NCBI GenBank assembly: GCA_903866275.1
Contig: CAIPMU010000011.1
Location: 248,001-312,000, forward strand
DNA from: Vampirovibrio chlorellavorus
GTDB lineage: Bacteria > Cyanobacteriota > Vampirovibrionia > Vampirovibrionales > Vampirovibrionaceae
Direction of reading: 5' to 3'
Length of the DNA: 64,000 nucleotides
Part shown: in pieces, positions 1 through 8,732 of the stretch
How positions within the stretch are numbered: position 1 is the first letter of the stretch
Layout of the letters: every line of letters begins with the position of its first letter
Position numbers and translations under genes: made by a program
The notes under the pieces: generated by a model
What the model saw: only the letters and a program-made list of their open reading frames with translations
What the model was told of the DNA's origin: nothing
Databases searched by the model: none

Positions 1-364
1 TTTTAAACCATTTCACCACCATATTGATAACCTTTTTAAACTGCCCTACCTGCTGGGTCATGGTCAACACCGTTTGCAGCTCGGCACTGGCCAGATTTGA
101 TTCCAACGCGGCCATGCGTTCCACTAGCGGCGTCTGATACATCAGCGCTTTCAATTTCTCCACCCCATCCGGGTAAGACGCCTTACCAGAAGCGACCAAA
201 GTATAAGCTTCATCCACAGGGCATCGGTGAATATCACCCCAAGTTTTAACAATCCAGCCATTGGCGTATTCAGGACCATAAACCCGCAAGGCTGGGGCCT
301 CTATCACCACCGTGACAAATTGCGCGGACGGCCTTACGTCTGTTTGCATGCTCATGGGTGTCAT
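1..364 (-). CDS. Hypothetical protein, C-terminus cut off by window edge
   Basis: An open frame runs on the minus strand from an ATG at 364 to the window edge, giving about 121 residues with no stop. In-frame ATGs also lie at 355 and 349; a TGA closes the frame a few codons upstream of 364, and GGGG precedes that ATG. The visible part starts MTPMSMQTDVRPSAQFVTVV and continues into a mixed alpha/beta-looking region and then a helical, mostly polar stretch. I recognise no family. Codon use looks like that of the neighbours, and the frame is clean over its whole visible length, which is why I call it real. Confidence 0.6.
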   Translation of the reverse strand, partial: MTPMSMQTDVRPSAQFVTVVIEAPALRVYGPEYANGWIVKTWGDIHRCPVDEAYTLVASGKASYPDGVEKLKALMYQTPLVERMAALESNLASAELQTVLTMTQQVGQFKKVINMVVKWFK

Positions 365-480
365 ATACCCCGTCTTCTCTCATCCATATCTCAAAGCAAC
401 TACCCGAATGTTTACAGCATCCTCTGCACCTTGCCCCAAATTTACAGACTCTAACCCGTTCAATTGCAAAGACGAACGCT

Positions 481-1509
481 CTATTTGGCGTAATAGAAAA
501 TCGTGTAAAACAGGAAGAGTAAATAGAAAGCCCCACTGGCAAAAAGCATCTGAGGGAGCAGGCGTGCTTTTTTCCAGACGGTGAAATAAATCATGGCCGA
601 CGAAGCTAAACACAGAATCACACTCAGCACACCCTGACTATTCAGAATCCAAGGCGTAAAGGCCAGACCGATGGCGGTGGGAATGCAACTTTGAAAGACC
701 ATTGCGCCGGTAATGTTGCCCAGCGCCAGATTGTCTTTTTTACCCTTGATCCACATCACGCTGTTAAACTTTTCGGGCAACTCGGTGGCAATCGGCGTAA
801 TAATCAGACTGAGTAGCATGGCCGGAATCTTCAGGGCCGTCGAAATCTGCTGGATCTCTTCCACAAAGAAGTGCACCATCACCAGCAGCACCACCAAGCT
901 CACCACCACCTGCGTCAGGATTAAAAACGTGCTGGGCTCTTTGGCTTTGGGTGCAAAGAACAAACCTGCAAGATCAAACTCTTCATCTGGCACATGCTCT
1001 TTTTTGAGGGTGCGATAGACATAGATCCCGTAAAAGGCCACCAGCCCAATGGCAATGGCAGACTTTACCCTGATATCGGGAATAAAGGAGGCCAAAAACA
1101 CAACAATATAGGCGGGGAAAAAGTAATGAAAGTCCCGCCGAAACAGGTTGTGATTAAACTTGAGATGGGGCTCACGCTTGTCCTGCGAGGCAAAGTAATA
1201 CAGCGCACACCCGGTCACAAACATGGCCAGCGTGCCCAACAAAAACGGCGCGCCCAAAATTGCGCCCACACCAATATCATGCCCATTTTCGGCACTCATA
1301 TGGCCTAAACCCAACAAACCGGAAACAATCGCAATAATAGGCACCAAGGTTTCCGGCAAAGCGGTACCCACTGCGGCCAATACGCTACCCACCGCGCCTT
1401 CCGACAGGTTAAAGCGATGCCCCGTCCACTCAATGGCGTTGGTAAAAAAGCTACAACAGGCCACAATCAGAACCAGAAGCGCCAAAATTTCAAAAAGGGA
1501 AAGAAACAT
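481..1509 (-). CDS. Sodium/calcium exchanger family membrane protein (CaCA superfamily)
   Basis: This is an integral membrane cation antiporter of about 342 residues. Both alpha-repeat signatures of the Ca2+/cation antiporter superfamily can be seen: GTALPETLVPIIAI in the N-terminal half, and TPIATELPEKFNSVMW followed by LALGNITGAMVFQS in the C-terminal half. The acidic residues in these repeats are the expected ion ligands. About ten hydrophobic segments are visible, with a charged loop between the halves. I chose the ATG at 1509 because AAGAGG sits about 7 bases upstream; earlier in-frame ATGs at 1515, 1524 and 1593 lack this. By family knowledge it exchanges Ca2+ or another cation against Na+ or H+ across the inner membrane; the true ion is unknown. 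It is divergent from rel. Confidence 0.85.
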   Translation of the reverse strand: MFLSLFEILALLVLIVACCSFFTNAIEWTGHRFNLSEGAVGSVLAAVGTALPETLVPIIAIVSGLLGLGHMSAENGHDIGVGAILGAPFLLGTLAMFVTGCALYYFASQDKREPHLKFNHNLFRRDFHYFFPAYIVVFLASFIPDIRVKSAIAIGLVAFYGIYVYRTLKKEHVPDEEFDLAGLFFAPKAKEPSTFLILTQVVVSLVVLLVMVHFFVEEIQQISTALKIPAMLLSLIITPIATELPEKFNSVMWIKGKKDNLALGNITGAMVFQSCIPTAIGLAFTPWILNSQGVLSVILCLASSAMIYFTVWKKARLLPQMLFASGAFYLLFLFYTIFYYAK

Positions 1510-1637
1510 ATTCATCCTCTTCATTATAGACAAAAGCAAACCGCTTTGGGAGCAATTCACCCCGACCCAATAAACAAATTCCCAAAAAAGCATGCCTTCC
1601 GTAAGGTCATGGGGTTATATCCGGCCGCCCGGAGGTT

Positions 1638-1643
1638 TATAAT
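1638..1643 (+). promoter_or_regulatory. Perfect -10 hexamer close to the rel start codon
   Basis: A consensus TATAAT lies only 8 bases upstream of the rel ATG at 1652. No good -35 is visible at 17 bases. If used, transcription would begin within a couple of bases of the start codon, giving a nearly leaderless message. A GGAGG lies 16 bases before the ATG, too far for a normal ribosome site. Confidence 0.4.
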
Positions 1644-1651
1644 AGAACGGT

Positions 1652-3877
1652 ATGATGGATCCGCGCACCGTGCCACAACACACCAAACCCGGTATTTTGA
1701 ATGAGGATGAGCTGTTCCGGCAACTGCTGGAAGTTCTGCGCGGACAGGAACGACCAGAGAGCGATCTGAAACGGGTAGAAGCCGCATTTGAGTACGCCCG
1801 CAAGATGCACGAGGGGCAGTATCGCAAGAACCAGGAGAACTATATCGTTCATCCGGTGAGCGTGGCCCTGATTCTGGCCGGGATTCCGGTAGACACCCCC
1901 ACTATCATGGCCGCCCTGCTACACGATGTGATTGAAGACACCCCCTCTACCCCACAGGACATCAGTGCCCAGTTTGGGCAGGAAGTACTGAAACTGGTCG
2001 AAGGCGTGACCAAGCTGGGGAAATTCGAGTTTGCCTCCAAGGAGGATGCACATGCCGAGAACTTCCGCAAAATGTTTTTGGCAATGGCCGACGATGTGCG
2101 CGTGATCATGCTAAAGCTGGCCGATCGGTTGCACAACATGCAGACCTTGGAGCACATGAAGCCCGAAAAGCAGAGCAAGACTGCCGCTGAAACCATCGAG
2201 ATCTTCGCGCCGCTGGCCAACCGCATGGGGATGGGTAAAATTCGGGCCGAGCTGGAAGATTTATCGCTCAAGTATCTGGATCCGCCTCATTATATGGAAA
2301 TCGAGGATGAGATTTCCCACACCCAGGAAGAGCGGGAAAACACCATTCTGCTGGTGATCGAGAAAATTAAAGACCAGCTTTCGGCCATGCACATTGAGGC
2401 CAAGATTTACGGGCGGGTGAAAAACTACTACAGCATTTATAAAAAAATGCAGATTCACCAGAAAAAAGTCCACGATATTTACGACATCAGTGCGGTGCGG
2501 GTCATTGTGTCCTCCGAACGCGAGTGCTACGAGGTACTGGGGGTTATTCACCACGCCTTTACCCCCATTCCGGGCCGTTTTAAAGATTACATCGCCATGC
2601 CCAAGAGCAACCTGTACCAATCGCTGCACACCTCGGTGATTGGTCCTTACGGTCGACCGCTGGAAGTCCAAATTCGCACCTGGGATATGCACCGTATTGC
2701 CGAATACGGGATTGCGGCCCACTGGAAATACAAGGAAACCGGCAATTCCGAGCTTTCCGATAACGCCGAAGAGGCCAAGATGTCCTGGTTGCGGCAAATG
2801 GTGGAAATGAAGAACGACACCGGCAACGCGCAGGAGTACGTTGATTCGGTCAAGCTGGATCTCTTTCGGGATGAAGCCTTTGTGTTTACGCCCAAGGGCC
2901 GGGTGGTCGTCCTCCCCCGAGGCTCCACCCCAGTGGATTTCGCGTATCGCATTCACACGGAAGTGGGCAACACCTGCACGGGTGCCAAAGTAAACGGACG
3001 CATTGTACCCCTTAACCATGTGCTGAAGAACGGGGACATTATTGAAGTCCTCACCAGCAAGAAAAGTACCCCGCGTCTAGACTGGATCAACTTTGTACAG
3101 ACCCAAAGCGCCAAGTCTCGGATTCGGCAATGGTTTAAAAAGCACTACCGAGAAGAGCATGTGGAGCAAGGCCGCAAGCTGATTGAAGCCGAACTGACCC
3201 GCGCGGTCTCCGATGAACTGTTCAAGAGCGGTAAAATGCTCAAAATCGCGGAAGAACTGAACTATAGCTCGCTGGAAGATTTACTGGTGGCCCTGGGTTA
3301 CGGGGAAATCAACATGGGCCGCATCAGTGGCCGTCTGAACAAGGCCCCAGAGCCCGATTTCGATCCGCTGTTGCACACGTTCGCCACCCGCAAGGAAACC
3401 GCCACCATCCGCCCCGGCAAAGACATTCAGGGCCTGGAAGGCATGATGTATCAGAACGCCAAATGCTGCAATCCGCTGCCCGGCGAGCCCATTATTGGGG
3501 TCGTGACCCGCTCCCGTGGCGTCATGATCCACCGGGATGATTGCATCAACCTGCTGCAAGCCAACCCCAACCGGCGCATGTATGTCAGCTGGGAAGGCGA
3601 GAACCAGTCCAAGCATTCCGTGAAGCTGGATATTCATGTGATTGACCGGGTGGGCGTCCTCAAGGACATCCTGACCAAGATTGCCGACTGTAATGCCAAC
3701 TTATCCAACACCAAGGTGAAAATTCTCCCGGACCGCACCGCCTCGATCGAGCTCACGCTGGAAGTGGAGCACCTCAAACATCTGGACAAAGTCCGGGAAG
3801 CCATTTATCAGATGAATGACGTGATTGGGGTGCGTCGTCAGCGTGGCAATCAGCCGCCGCGCAAAGAGGGGAAATAG
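1652..3877 (+). CDS. rel: Bifunctional (p)ppGpp synthetase/hydrolase Rel (RelA/SpoT family)
   Basis: This enzyme makes and degrades the alarmone (p)ppGpp from ATP and GTP/GDP in the stringent response. At 741 residues it has the full long-RSH layout. The HD hydrolase domain comes first, with HPVSVA and HDVIEDT (about 60-90). The synthetase domain follows (about 250-360), with RVKNYYSIYKKM, RFKDYIAMPKSNLYQSLHT and EVQIRT. A TGS domain comes next (about 400-465), and an ACT domain lies at the C-terminus. The intact HD box and the RFKD motif (the RxKD form found in bifunctional enzymes) indicate that both activities are kept. An ATG doublet at 1652/1655 opens the frame without a normally spaced Shine-Dalgarno. 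The next gene encodes an HD-GYP protein, 133 bases downstream. Confidence 0.96.
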   Translation: MMDPRTVPQHTKPGILNEDELFRQLLEVLRGQERPESDLKRVEAAFEYARKMHEGQYRKNQENYIVHPVSVALILAGIPVDTPTIMAALLHDVIEDTPSTPQDISAQFGQEVLKLVEGVTKLGKFEFASKEDAHAENFRKMFLAMADDVRVIMLKLADRLHNMQTLEHMKPEKQSKTAAETIEIFAPLANRMGMGKIRAELEDLSLKYLDPPHYMEIEDEISHTQEERENTILLVIEKIKDQLSAMHIEAKIYGRVKNYYSIYKKMQIHQKKVHDIYDISAVRVIVSSERECYEVLGVIHHAFTPIPGRFKDYIAMPKSNLYQSLHTSVIGPYGRPLEVQIRTWDMHRIAEYGIAAHWKYKETGNSELSDNAEEAKMSWLRQMVEMKNDTGNAQEYVDSVKLDLFRDEAFVFTPKGRVVVLPRGSTPVDFAYRIHTEVGNTCTGAKVNGRIVPLNHVLKNGDIIEVLTSKKSTPRLDWINFVQTQSAKSRIRQWFKKHYREEHVEQGRKLIEAELTRAVSDELFKSGKMLKIAEELNYSSLEDLLVALGYGEINMGRISGRLNKAPEPDFDPLLHTFATRKETATIRPGKDIQGLEGMMYQNAKCCNPLPGEPIIGVVTRSRGVMIHRDDCINLLQANPNRRMYVSWEGENQSKHSVKLDIHVIDRVGVLKDILTKIADCNANLSNTKVKILPDRTASIELTLEVEHLKHLDKVREAIYQMNDVIGVRRQRGNQPPRKEGK

Positions 3878-4010
3878 CATTCAAAGCACACTTATATAAA
3901 CTTTTATGTATATCACCCTCAACTTTTCCGGGATGCTGCCGATAACACTTCCAGAACATCTTTTTGAGGTGTTTCTTGATTGGAGCAACACTGGATAGAG
4001 GGAAATTCCC

Positions 4011-5018
4011 TTGTTAATCAAAGTCATACATCAAGATCTGACCCGTTCAGAGAAGCTGGAATATAGTCTGTTCGCCCTCAGTGGAGAGCAGCTGTATGAG
4101 GCTGGGCAAGCACTCAGCACCGACGAACTGGACGCCTTGCGCGAGACCAGCCTCTATCGAGATGACCGCATGCTGCCGCTGCGCGATCACTATGATCATG
4201 AGGGCCACGTCTTCGAGTTTGACGCCGCCGTCAACGCGTCAGAGCGCGCCAATGCTGATGCCGCAAATCAAGCCCCTAGCCTGTTACGCGCCGCTGAAGT
4301 GGAAATAGGCATTGAAGCCATCACTGATTTTATCGATCGCCTGAAACGGGGAGCCACCCCCGATATTGCCCTGTGCGAAGTAGCCCGGGACAAACTGATT
4401 GCCGAAGTAGCAGACAAGGTAGACCAGATTCAATACATCAGCCAGGTGCGGGTGCGCGACGAGTTCACCTATTCCCACATTCTGGATGTCACCGCGCTGG
4501 CCACCGCGCTGGCAATTAAAATCGGCTTTTCTCCCAAAGAAGTCAAGGAAATCGCGCTGGCCGCCCTGCTGCATGACCTGGGCAAGCTGCTAATTCCCCG
4601 TTCTATTATGTTCAAACCCAGCCGCCTGACTGAAAAAGAGTTCAAGGTGATGCAACTGCACCCGGAACTGGGCTACAACATCATCAAGGATGTTCTCAAA
4701 CTCCCGGATGAGATTGCGCTACCCGCACTTCAGCATCAGGAAATGTACGGTGGCGGTGGTTATCCACTGGGCCTCAAGGGAAACGAGATTCACCATTATT
4801 CGCATCTGGTGAAAATTGCCGATGTGTACGACGCCTTGACCTCCAAGCGACCTTATAAAGAATCCATTCCCAGTTTCAAGGCTGTGAAAATTATGCTCTC
4901 GGAAGGCGACAAAAGCTTCCACCCCGAGTATCTGGAACAGTTTATCAAACTGTGCAACTACCATGATTTCAGCCGGGAAGATTTAATGGTAACCCGTAAA
5001 AGCGCCGCCGCCGGGTAA
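4011..5018 (+). CDS. HD-GYP domain protein (putative cyclic di-GMP phosphodiesterase)
   Basis: The C-terminal half carries a full HD-GYP domain: HDLGKLLIPRSIM, then HPELGYNIIKDV, then HQEMYGGGGYP with the GYP signature, then KIADVYDALTSKRPYKE. By family knowledge such domains hydrolyse c-di-GMP. The N-terminal 100 residues form an unrecognised, acidic, probably cytoplasmic domain with no receiver or PAS signature that I can see. The start is a TTG at 4011 (LIKVIHQDL follows) with GAGGG about 9 bases upstream. It is 335 residues long. It follows rel on the same strand, but the 133-base gap suggests its own promoter. Two nucleotide second-messenger enzymes side by side may be chance. Confidence 0.88.
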   Translation: MLIKVIHQDLTRSEKLEYSLFALSGEQLYEAGQALSTDELDALRETSLYRDDRMLPLRDHYDHEGHVFEFDAAVNASERANADAANQAPSLLRAAEVEIGIEAITDFIDRLKRGATPDIALCEVARDKLIAEVADKVDQIQYISQVRVRDEFTYSHILDVTALATALAIKIGFSPKEVKEIALAALLHDLGKLLIPRSIMFKPSRLTEKEFKVMQLHPELGYNIIKDVLKLPDEIALPALQHQEMYGGGGYPLGLKGNEIHHYSHLVKIADVYDALTSKRPYKESIPSFKAVKIMLSEGDKSFHPEYLEQFIKLCNYHDFSREDLMVTRKSAAAG

Positions 5019-5070
5019 AGCCAAAGTCGATTGGTATTGCGGAATGGGACACGCGCCCTGAAGCGGTCTC

Positions 5071-5370
5071 TCAGCTTTTCTTCTGAATGAAAAGCCGTTG
5101 CCCTTTCGGTTCGCTTGCGGTGGGGGCATCTGCTGGTACATCTGCACCCGTTGGTTCTGGGGCGGATAAAGTGTCGGTAAAAATTACGATATGGCCTTCT
5201 TGAGCAATACTATTGGGGATATTCAAGGTGGATTGGCTCTGGGCGTCAATCCAGATTTCCAGAATGTCGCCCGCCGCCAGTTTCTCCAGAGCCAGCTTGG
5301 TTTTAACAAAGTTGAGCGGGCACTTGGTGGTGCGTAAGTCCAGAGTTTGCTTGGGGGTGGGCGGGTTCAT
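5071..5370 (-). CDS. TusA/SirA-family sulfur-carrier-like protein
   Basis: This is a small cytoplasmic protein of 99 residues. LDLRTTKCPLNFVKTKLAL matches the TusA family N-terminal block, where the cysteine of the CPxP motif carries persulfide sulfur. Here the motif reads CPLN, so the cysteine is kept but the second proline is not. GDILEIWIDAQSQSTLNIPN matches the following strand and helix. The last 30 residues are a low-complexity Pro/Ala/Glu tail. It lies 33 bases downstream of the Cys-rich gene at 5404-5937 on the same strand, so the two are probably cotranscribed and may work together in sulfur transfer (inference). Confidence 0.8.
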   Translation of the reverse strand: MNPPTPKQTLDLRTTKCPLNFVKTKLALEKLAAGDILEIWIDAQSQSTLNIPNSIAQEGHIVIFTDTLSAPEPTGADVPADAPTASEPKGQRLFIQKKS

Positions 5371-5403
5371 GGGGTATCAAAATCCTTGAGGTCGGCTTGA
5401 ATC

Positions 5404-5937
5404 CTAAATGGGAGAAGGGTCCTGGCAGTAACAAGTGCCGCTGGCCAGGCGCGGGCAACCCGTGGCGTTGAAATTGTGCCAGGGGGTTTTAAAGCAATCG
5501 CGGCTATAGACATAATCGCGGGCAAACTCAGCGAGGGCGGGTGGTTCCATGCCCTGCTCAGCAGCCAGACAAGACAGACAATACAGTTCTTCCACGTTGT
5601 CCAGCGCCAGATTCATGATCTGCACCCGCTCGCACACCGGCGCCCCGCAACGGTCGCAGGTGTAATCAAAAAAGACAGATTCACTATTTTCGAGTTCGGA
5701 AGTCACATTCAGGGTTCTCGGGATTGTGGCAAAACCAGACCATGTGCCAGCCTGCCAGCGGATGCCTTCCACTATACCAAACCCCGGCCCGGCGTAAAAT
5801 TTCAGCGGGTCCCCATTTCGGCTGACGAACCCGGAGCCAATGAAGGCTGGAAACCCCGGTGCCTCTGGCATACAATACGGACAATTGCTCGCCGCGATAG
5901 TCGCCCCGGCACAGATTGCCTGCGCCTGTTCGCCCAA
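5404..5937 (-). CDS. Cys-rich, zinc-ribbon-like hypothetical protein
   Basis: This protein of 177 residues has paired cysteines throughout: NCPYC near the N-terminus, CDRCGAPVC in the middle, CLSC after it, and a final CPRLASGTCYC. The spacing fits metal (zinc or Fe-S) binding, but I recognise no named family. The start is a TTG at 5937, because no in-frame ATG precedes the first Cys pair; this start is uncertain. It is divergent from purH, with 46 bases between the starts, and probably forms an operon with the TusA-like gene downstream. That link makes a role in sulfur or metal handling possible, but this is a guess from context. Confidence 0.65.
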   Translation of the reverse strand: MGEQAQAICAGATIAASNCPYCMPEAPGFPAFIGSGFVSRNGDPLKFYAGPGFGIVEGIRWQAGTWSGFATIPRTLNVTSELENSESVFFDYTCDRCGAPVCERVQIMNLALDNVEELYCLSCLAAEQGMEPPALAEFARDYVYSRDCFKTPWHNFNATGCPRLASGTCYCQDPSPI

Positions 5938-5983
5938 TCCATTTTCACCGCGCCCTGCTTAACCAAACCAAGGAGCCCGCCTC

Positions 5984-7573
5984 ATGAATCCCGAACTGCA
6001 AGCCGCCCTCTCCGGAAAGAAAATCGCCTTTATCAGCGTCTTCGACAAGCAAAAGCTGGAGCCTCTGGCCCGCACCCTGGTGGAACAATACGGCTATGTC
6101 CTGCTCTCCACCGGTGGCACCAAGAAGTATCTGGATGAACGCAACATTCCAGCCATTGAGAGTTCAGAGATCACGGGCTTTGACGAGTTGCTGGGTGGTC
6201 GGGTGAAAAGCTTGCACCCCGAAATTTTCGCGGGCATTCTGGCCGAGGAAAAGGATCGCCACAATAAGGCGGCCGTACCCTTTGAAGTGGATACCGTGGT
6301 CGTGAACCTCTATCCCTTCGAATCCGAACGGGATCGCTTGGGAAAAGAGGGCGAGGAGAATGACCCCTTACACCTCCTGCACTTTGTAGACATTGGCGGC
6401 CCTTCGCTCTTGCGGGCCGCAGCCAAGAACTTCCCGATTGTGAACGTATTGAGCCATGCCAGCCAGTATGAAACCTTCCTCGCTGAAATGGAAAAAGGCA
6501 AAGGCAGCACCACCTTTGGCTACCGCAAGCAGTTGGCCGTGGAGGCCTTCGCGCAAACGGCCTACTATGATAGCCTGATTCATCAGTATTTCGCGGCACA
6601 GCTCACCCCAGTTAAAGAAAGCCCACTGCCGGATACCATGACCCTGCCGCTGACCAAGATCACGAACCTGCGCTACGGGGAAAACCCCCACCAGAAAGCC
6701 GCGCTCTATGGTCTTGGCAAACGGGAAGTCGATTTCGAGTACCTGCACGGCAAGGAACTTTCCTTCAACAACATTCTGGATATGCAGGCCGCCTGGAATA
6801 TCGTGACCGAGTTCACCCAGAACCCGGCTTGCGTGATTGTGAAACACAACAACCCCTGCGGCGTGGCGATTTCCACCCGCTCCGTGGAAGATGCCTTCAA
6901 GCGGGCATTGGATACGGATCCCCTCAGCGCCTTTGGGGGCGTGGTGGCCTTCAATCAGCCAGTCTCCGAGGCTGTGGCCAAGGTGATGAAAGACATCTTC
7001 CTGGAAGTGATTATTGCCCCCGACTTTGAAGAGGGCGCGTTCGAGATACTTTCCACCAAGAAAAACCTGAGACTGGTGAAACGGGACATCCCCGAGGCGC
7101 CGGGCAACGGACTGGAATTCAAACAGGTCGCCGATGAGCTGTTTCTGGTGCAAGGGGTGGATGAAAAGCTGCTGAGCCAACAGGAAAGCCGCTTTAAAGT
7201 CGCCACGGATCAAAAACCCACCGACACCCAGCTGGAAGACATGGTCTTCGCCTGGAAGGTGGTCAAACACGTTAAATCCAACGCCATTGTGCTGGCCAAA
7301 GACGGCAAGACCATCGGTATTGGCGGCGGCCAGACGTCCAGAATTGGAGCACTGGAGAACGCGCTAAAACTGGCCTGCGAACAAGCCAAGGGTGCAGTGC
7401 TAGCCTCCGACGGCTTCCTGCCCCATGAGGACAACATCTACGCCGCGGCTCAAGCCCGCGTAGGGGCCATCATCCAACCCGGCGGCAGCCTGAAAGACCC
7501 GGATGTGATCAAACTGGCCAACCAGTACCACATCGCGATGGTCACCACCGGCGTGCGGGAATTCAAACACTAA
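5984..7573 (+). CDS. purH: Bifunctional AICAR formyltransferase / IMP cyclohydrolase
   Basis: PurH catalyses the last two steps of de novo IMP synthesis. The 529-residue protein has the N-terminal MGS-like IMP cyclohydrolase domain (KKIAFISVFDKQKLEPLA, LLSTGGTKKYL, GGRVKSLHPEI). The larger AICAR formyltransferase domain follows (NLRYGENPHQKAALY, VIVKHNNPCGVAI, DPLSAFGGVVAFN, and IGIGGGQTSRI near the end). The length is normal for the family. The ATG at 5984 follows an AAGGAG at normal distance. The gene stands alone and ends in a strong stem-loop at 7609. Other purine genes of this window are far away at 20.6-22.3 kb and 44.9-46.6 kb. Confidence 0.97.
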   Translation: MNPELQAALSGKKIAFISVFDKQKLEPLARTLVEQYGYVLLSTGGTKKYLDERNIPAIESSEITGFDELLGGRVKSLHPEIFAGILAEEKDRHNKAAVPFEVDTVVVNLYPFESERDRLGKEGEENDPLHLLHFVDIGGPSLLRAAAKNFPIVNVLSHASQYETFLAEMEKGKGSTTFGYRKQLAVEAFAQTAYYDSLIHQYFAAQLTPVKESPLPDTMTLPLTKITNLRYGENPHQKAALYGLGKREVDFEYLHGKELSFNNILDMQAAWNIVTEFTQNPACVIVKHNNPCGVAISTRSVEDAFKRALDTDPLSAFGGVVAFNQPVSEAVAKVMKDIFLEVIIAPDFEEGAFEILSTKKNLRLVKRDIPEAPGNGLEFKQVADELFLVQGVDEKLLSQQESRFKVATDQKPTDTQLEDMVFAWKVVKHVKSNAIVLAKDGKTIGIGGGQTSRIGALENALKLACEQAKGAVLASDGFLPHEDNIYAAAQARVGAIIQPGGSLKDPDVIKLANQYHIAMVTTGVREFKH

Positions 7574-7608
7574 GCCCAAGCCCGCATACGCTGACGTTTC
7601 ACCTCCTT

Positions 7609-7653
7609 AAAAATAGCCATCCCAGCCACCGGCAAGGGGTGGCTATTTTTTAA
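7609..7653 (+). terminator. Intrinsic terminator after purH
   Basis: AAAATAGCCAtCCC and GGGgTGGCTATTTTTT form a stem around a short loop, ending in a T-run on the plus strand. The A-run on the left arm makes it usable from the opposite strand as well. Confidence 0.85.
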
Positions 7654-7782
7654 GTAATTTTCACAAAAGACTCTGCTTAGTATGAAGACTCTGCTTGAGC
7701 TTATGAGCCCCTCTCATCAGCCTTGAAGACGCATTTATTCATCTTAGCCATTATCCATTGAGCCATTCGCTCAAGGGATCGC

Positions 7783-7949
7783 AAGCACGCCCTCTTTCCA
7801 AAAAGAGCCAAAGGCTCTTTTCCTAGGCAAAAAGCGCCACAGCCACCCACCAGAAAACAGCACTTGGCGGGGTTGGGGGGGCGCCAGCTGCCCCCAATGG
7901 AGGGAGTTTGAGGGAGGCTAGCCTCCCTCAAGCCAACCAGCTAAACCTA
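7783..7949 (-). repeat. Structured dispersed repeat, copy 1
   Basis: A 167-base stretch is repeated, diverged, at 11672-11838. It holds three inverted repeats. The first is a perfect 24-base palindrome at 7908-7931 (TTGAGGGAGGCT plus its reverse complement). The second is a GGGGGC/GCCCCC stem around GCCAGCT just before it. The third is AAAAGAGCC-AAA-GGCTCTTTT near 7800-7822, which looks like a terminator on the minus strand. The unit starts exactly at the stop codon of the CPBP gene and lies in its 3' region. It also contains an open frame (beginning MREASLPQTPSIGG), which I regard as a by-product. Confidence 0.8.
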
Positions 7950-8732
7950 AACCCCACTCACAAATCGGCTATGATGCATCACACAATCGTAGACCACAAA
8001 AATCATGGGGAAATCGGCTCCCCAACCGTGAAGCAACACCGCAGCGCCAAGGGTTTGAGTACGCTCATAGAGCATGCAAAAGGTCAAACCGCCCACCATC
8101 ACCAGCGAAGTCAGGACGACGGCCCAAATCGGATCGCAGTAGTGTTGCAACACGACCCAATGCCACGCTCCAAAGAAGAAGGAGGAAATCCAGCGGGCAG
8201 CATTCGTTCCCACATGGGCCTTCCAGCCCCGGTAAATCAGGCCGCGCCAGAAGGCCTCTTCCAGAAAGGGATTCACCAAGCCAATCACGGCAGAAAAAAC
8301 CCAGAAAGACGGGTTGACGGACAAACGGGTGTTCAAGGCCTGCCGATGAAAACGAGACCAGTCCATCGCAAAGCCATTGGAGGCAAAGTAAACGGTGATA
8401 ATGACCACGCCAAGCGCCACAGCCACGCCCAACACCCAGAGCCAATTGCACCGCAAGGGCAAAAAAGGCGCATGCCGCACACCATAGAGATAAGCGGGCA
8501 AGGCACAGCCTACCAGCTCATAGACCAAAATCGTCAGGCGATAATCGCCAATCACGAGTAAGCCCACAGAAACCCAGAGCCACGGCAAGAGCATCAGCAG
8601 CACCAGCATGGGCACCGAAATGACGGGCGCAGCAGAGTCCCAAGCAAACCCGTCTTGCGGCGGGTTGAAAGAATCAGCAAGTTGCCCCGGTGCGTTTACC
8701 GGGTGCGACTGAGGGTCAAACTCTCTTTCCAT
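7947..8732 (-). CDS. CPBP-family intramembrane metalloprotease
   Basis: This is a multi-pass membrane protein with the CPBP (Abi/CAAX protease-like) signature. EEAFWRGLIYRGW is the EExxxR motif. FFFGAWHW is the FxxxH-type motif, and LLHGWGAD gives the last conserved histidine. These residues build the metal site inside the membrane. About seven hydrophobic segments are visible. I place the start at the ATG at 8732 (EREFDPQSH follows). An upstream in-frame codon at 8780 would lengthen the overlap with the preceding gene, whose stop lies at 8696; even so the two genes overlap by 37 bases and are likely cotranscribed. The substrate is unknown. The repeat at 7783-7949 abuts its stop codon. Confidence 0.82.
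   Translation of the reverse strand: MEREFDPQSHPVNAPGQLADSFNPPQDGFAWDSAAPVISVPMLVLLMLLPWLWVSVGLLVIGDYRLTILVYELVGCALPAYLYGVRHAPFLPLRCNWLWVLGVAVALGVVIITVYFASNGFAMDWSRFHRQALNTRLSVNPSFWVFSAVIGLVNPFLEEAFWRGLIYRGWKAHVGTNAARWISSFFFGAWHWVVLQHYCDPIWAVVLTSLVMVGGLTFCMLYERTQTLGAAVLLHGWGADFPMIFVVYDCVMHHSRFVSGV

Noticed and set aside
7701-7931. Open frame starting MREASLPQTPSIGG in repeat copy 1, with a similar one in copy 2 (11486-11821)
   Set aside because: Similarity of the two translations is no better than that of the DNA, the frames diverge through small indels after about 40 codons, and the start lies inside the palindrome.
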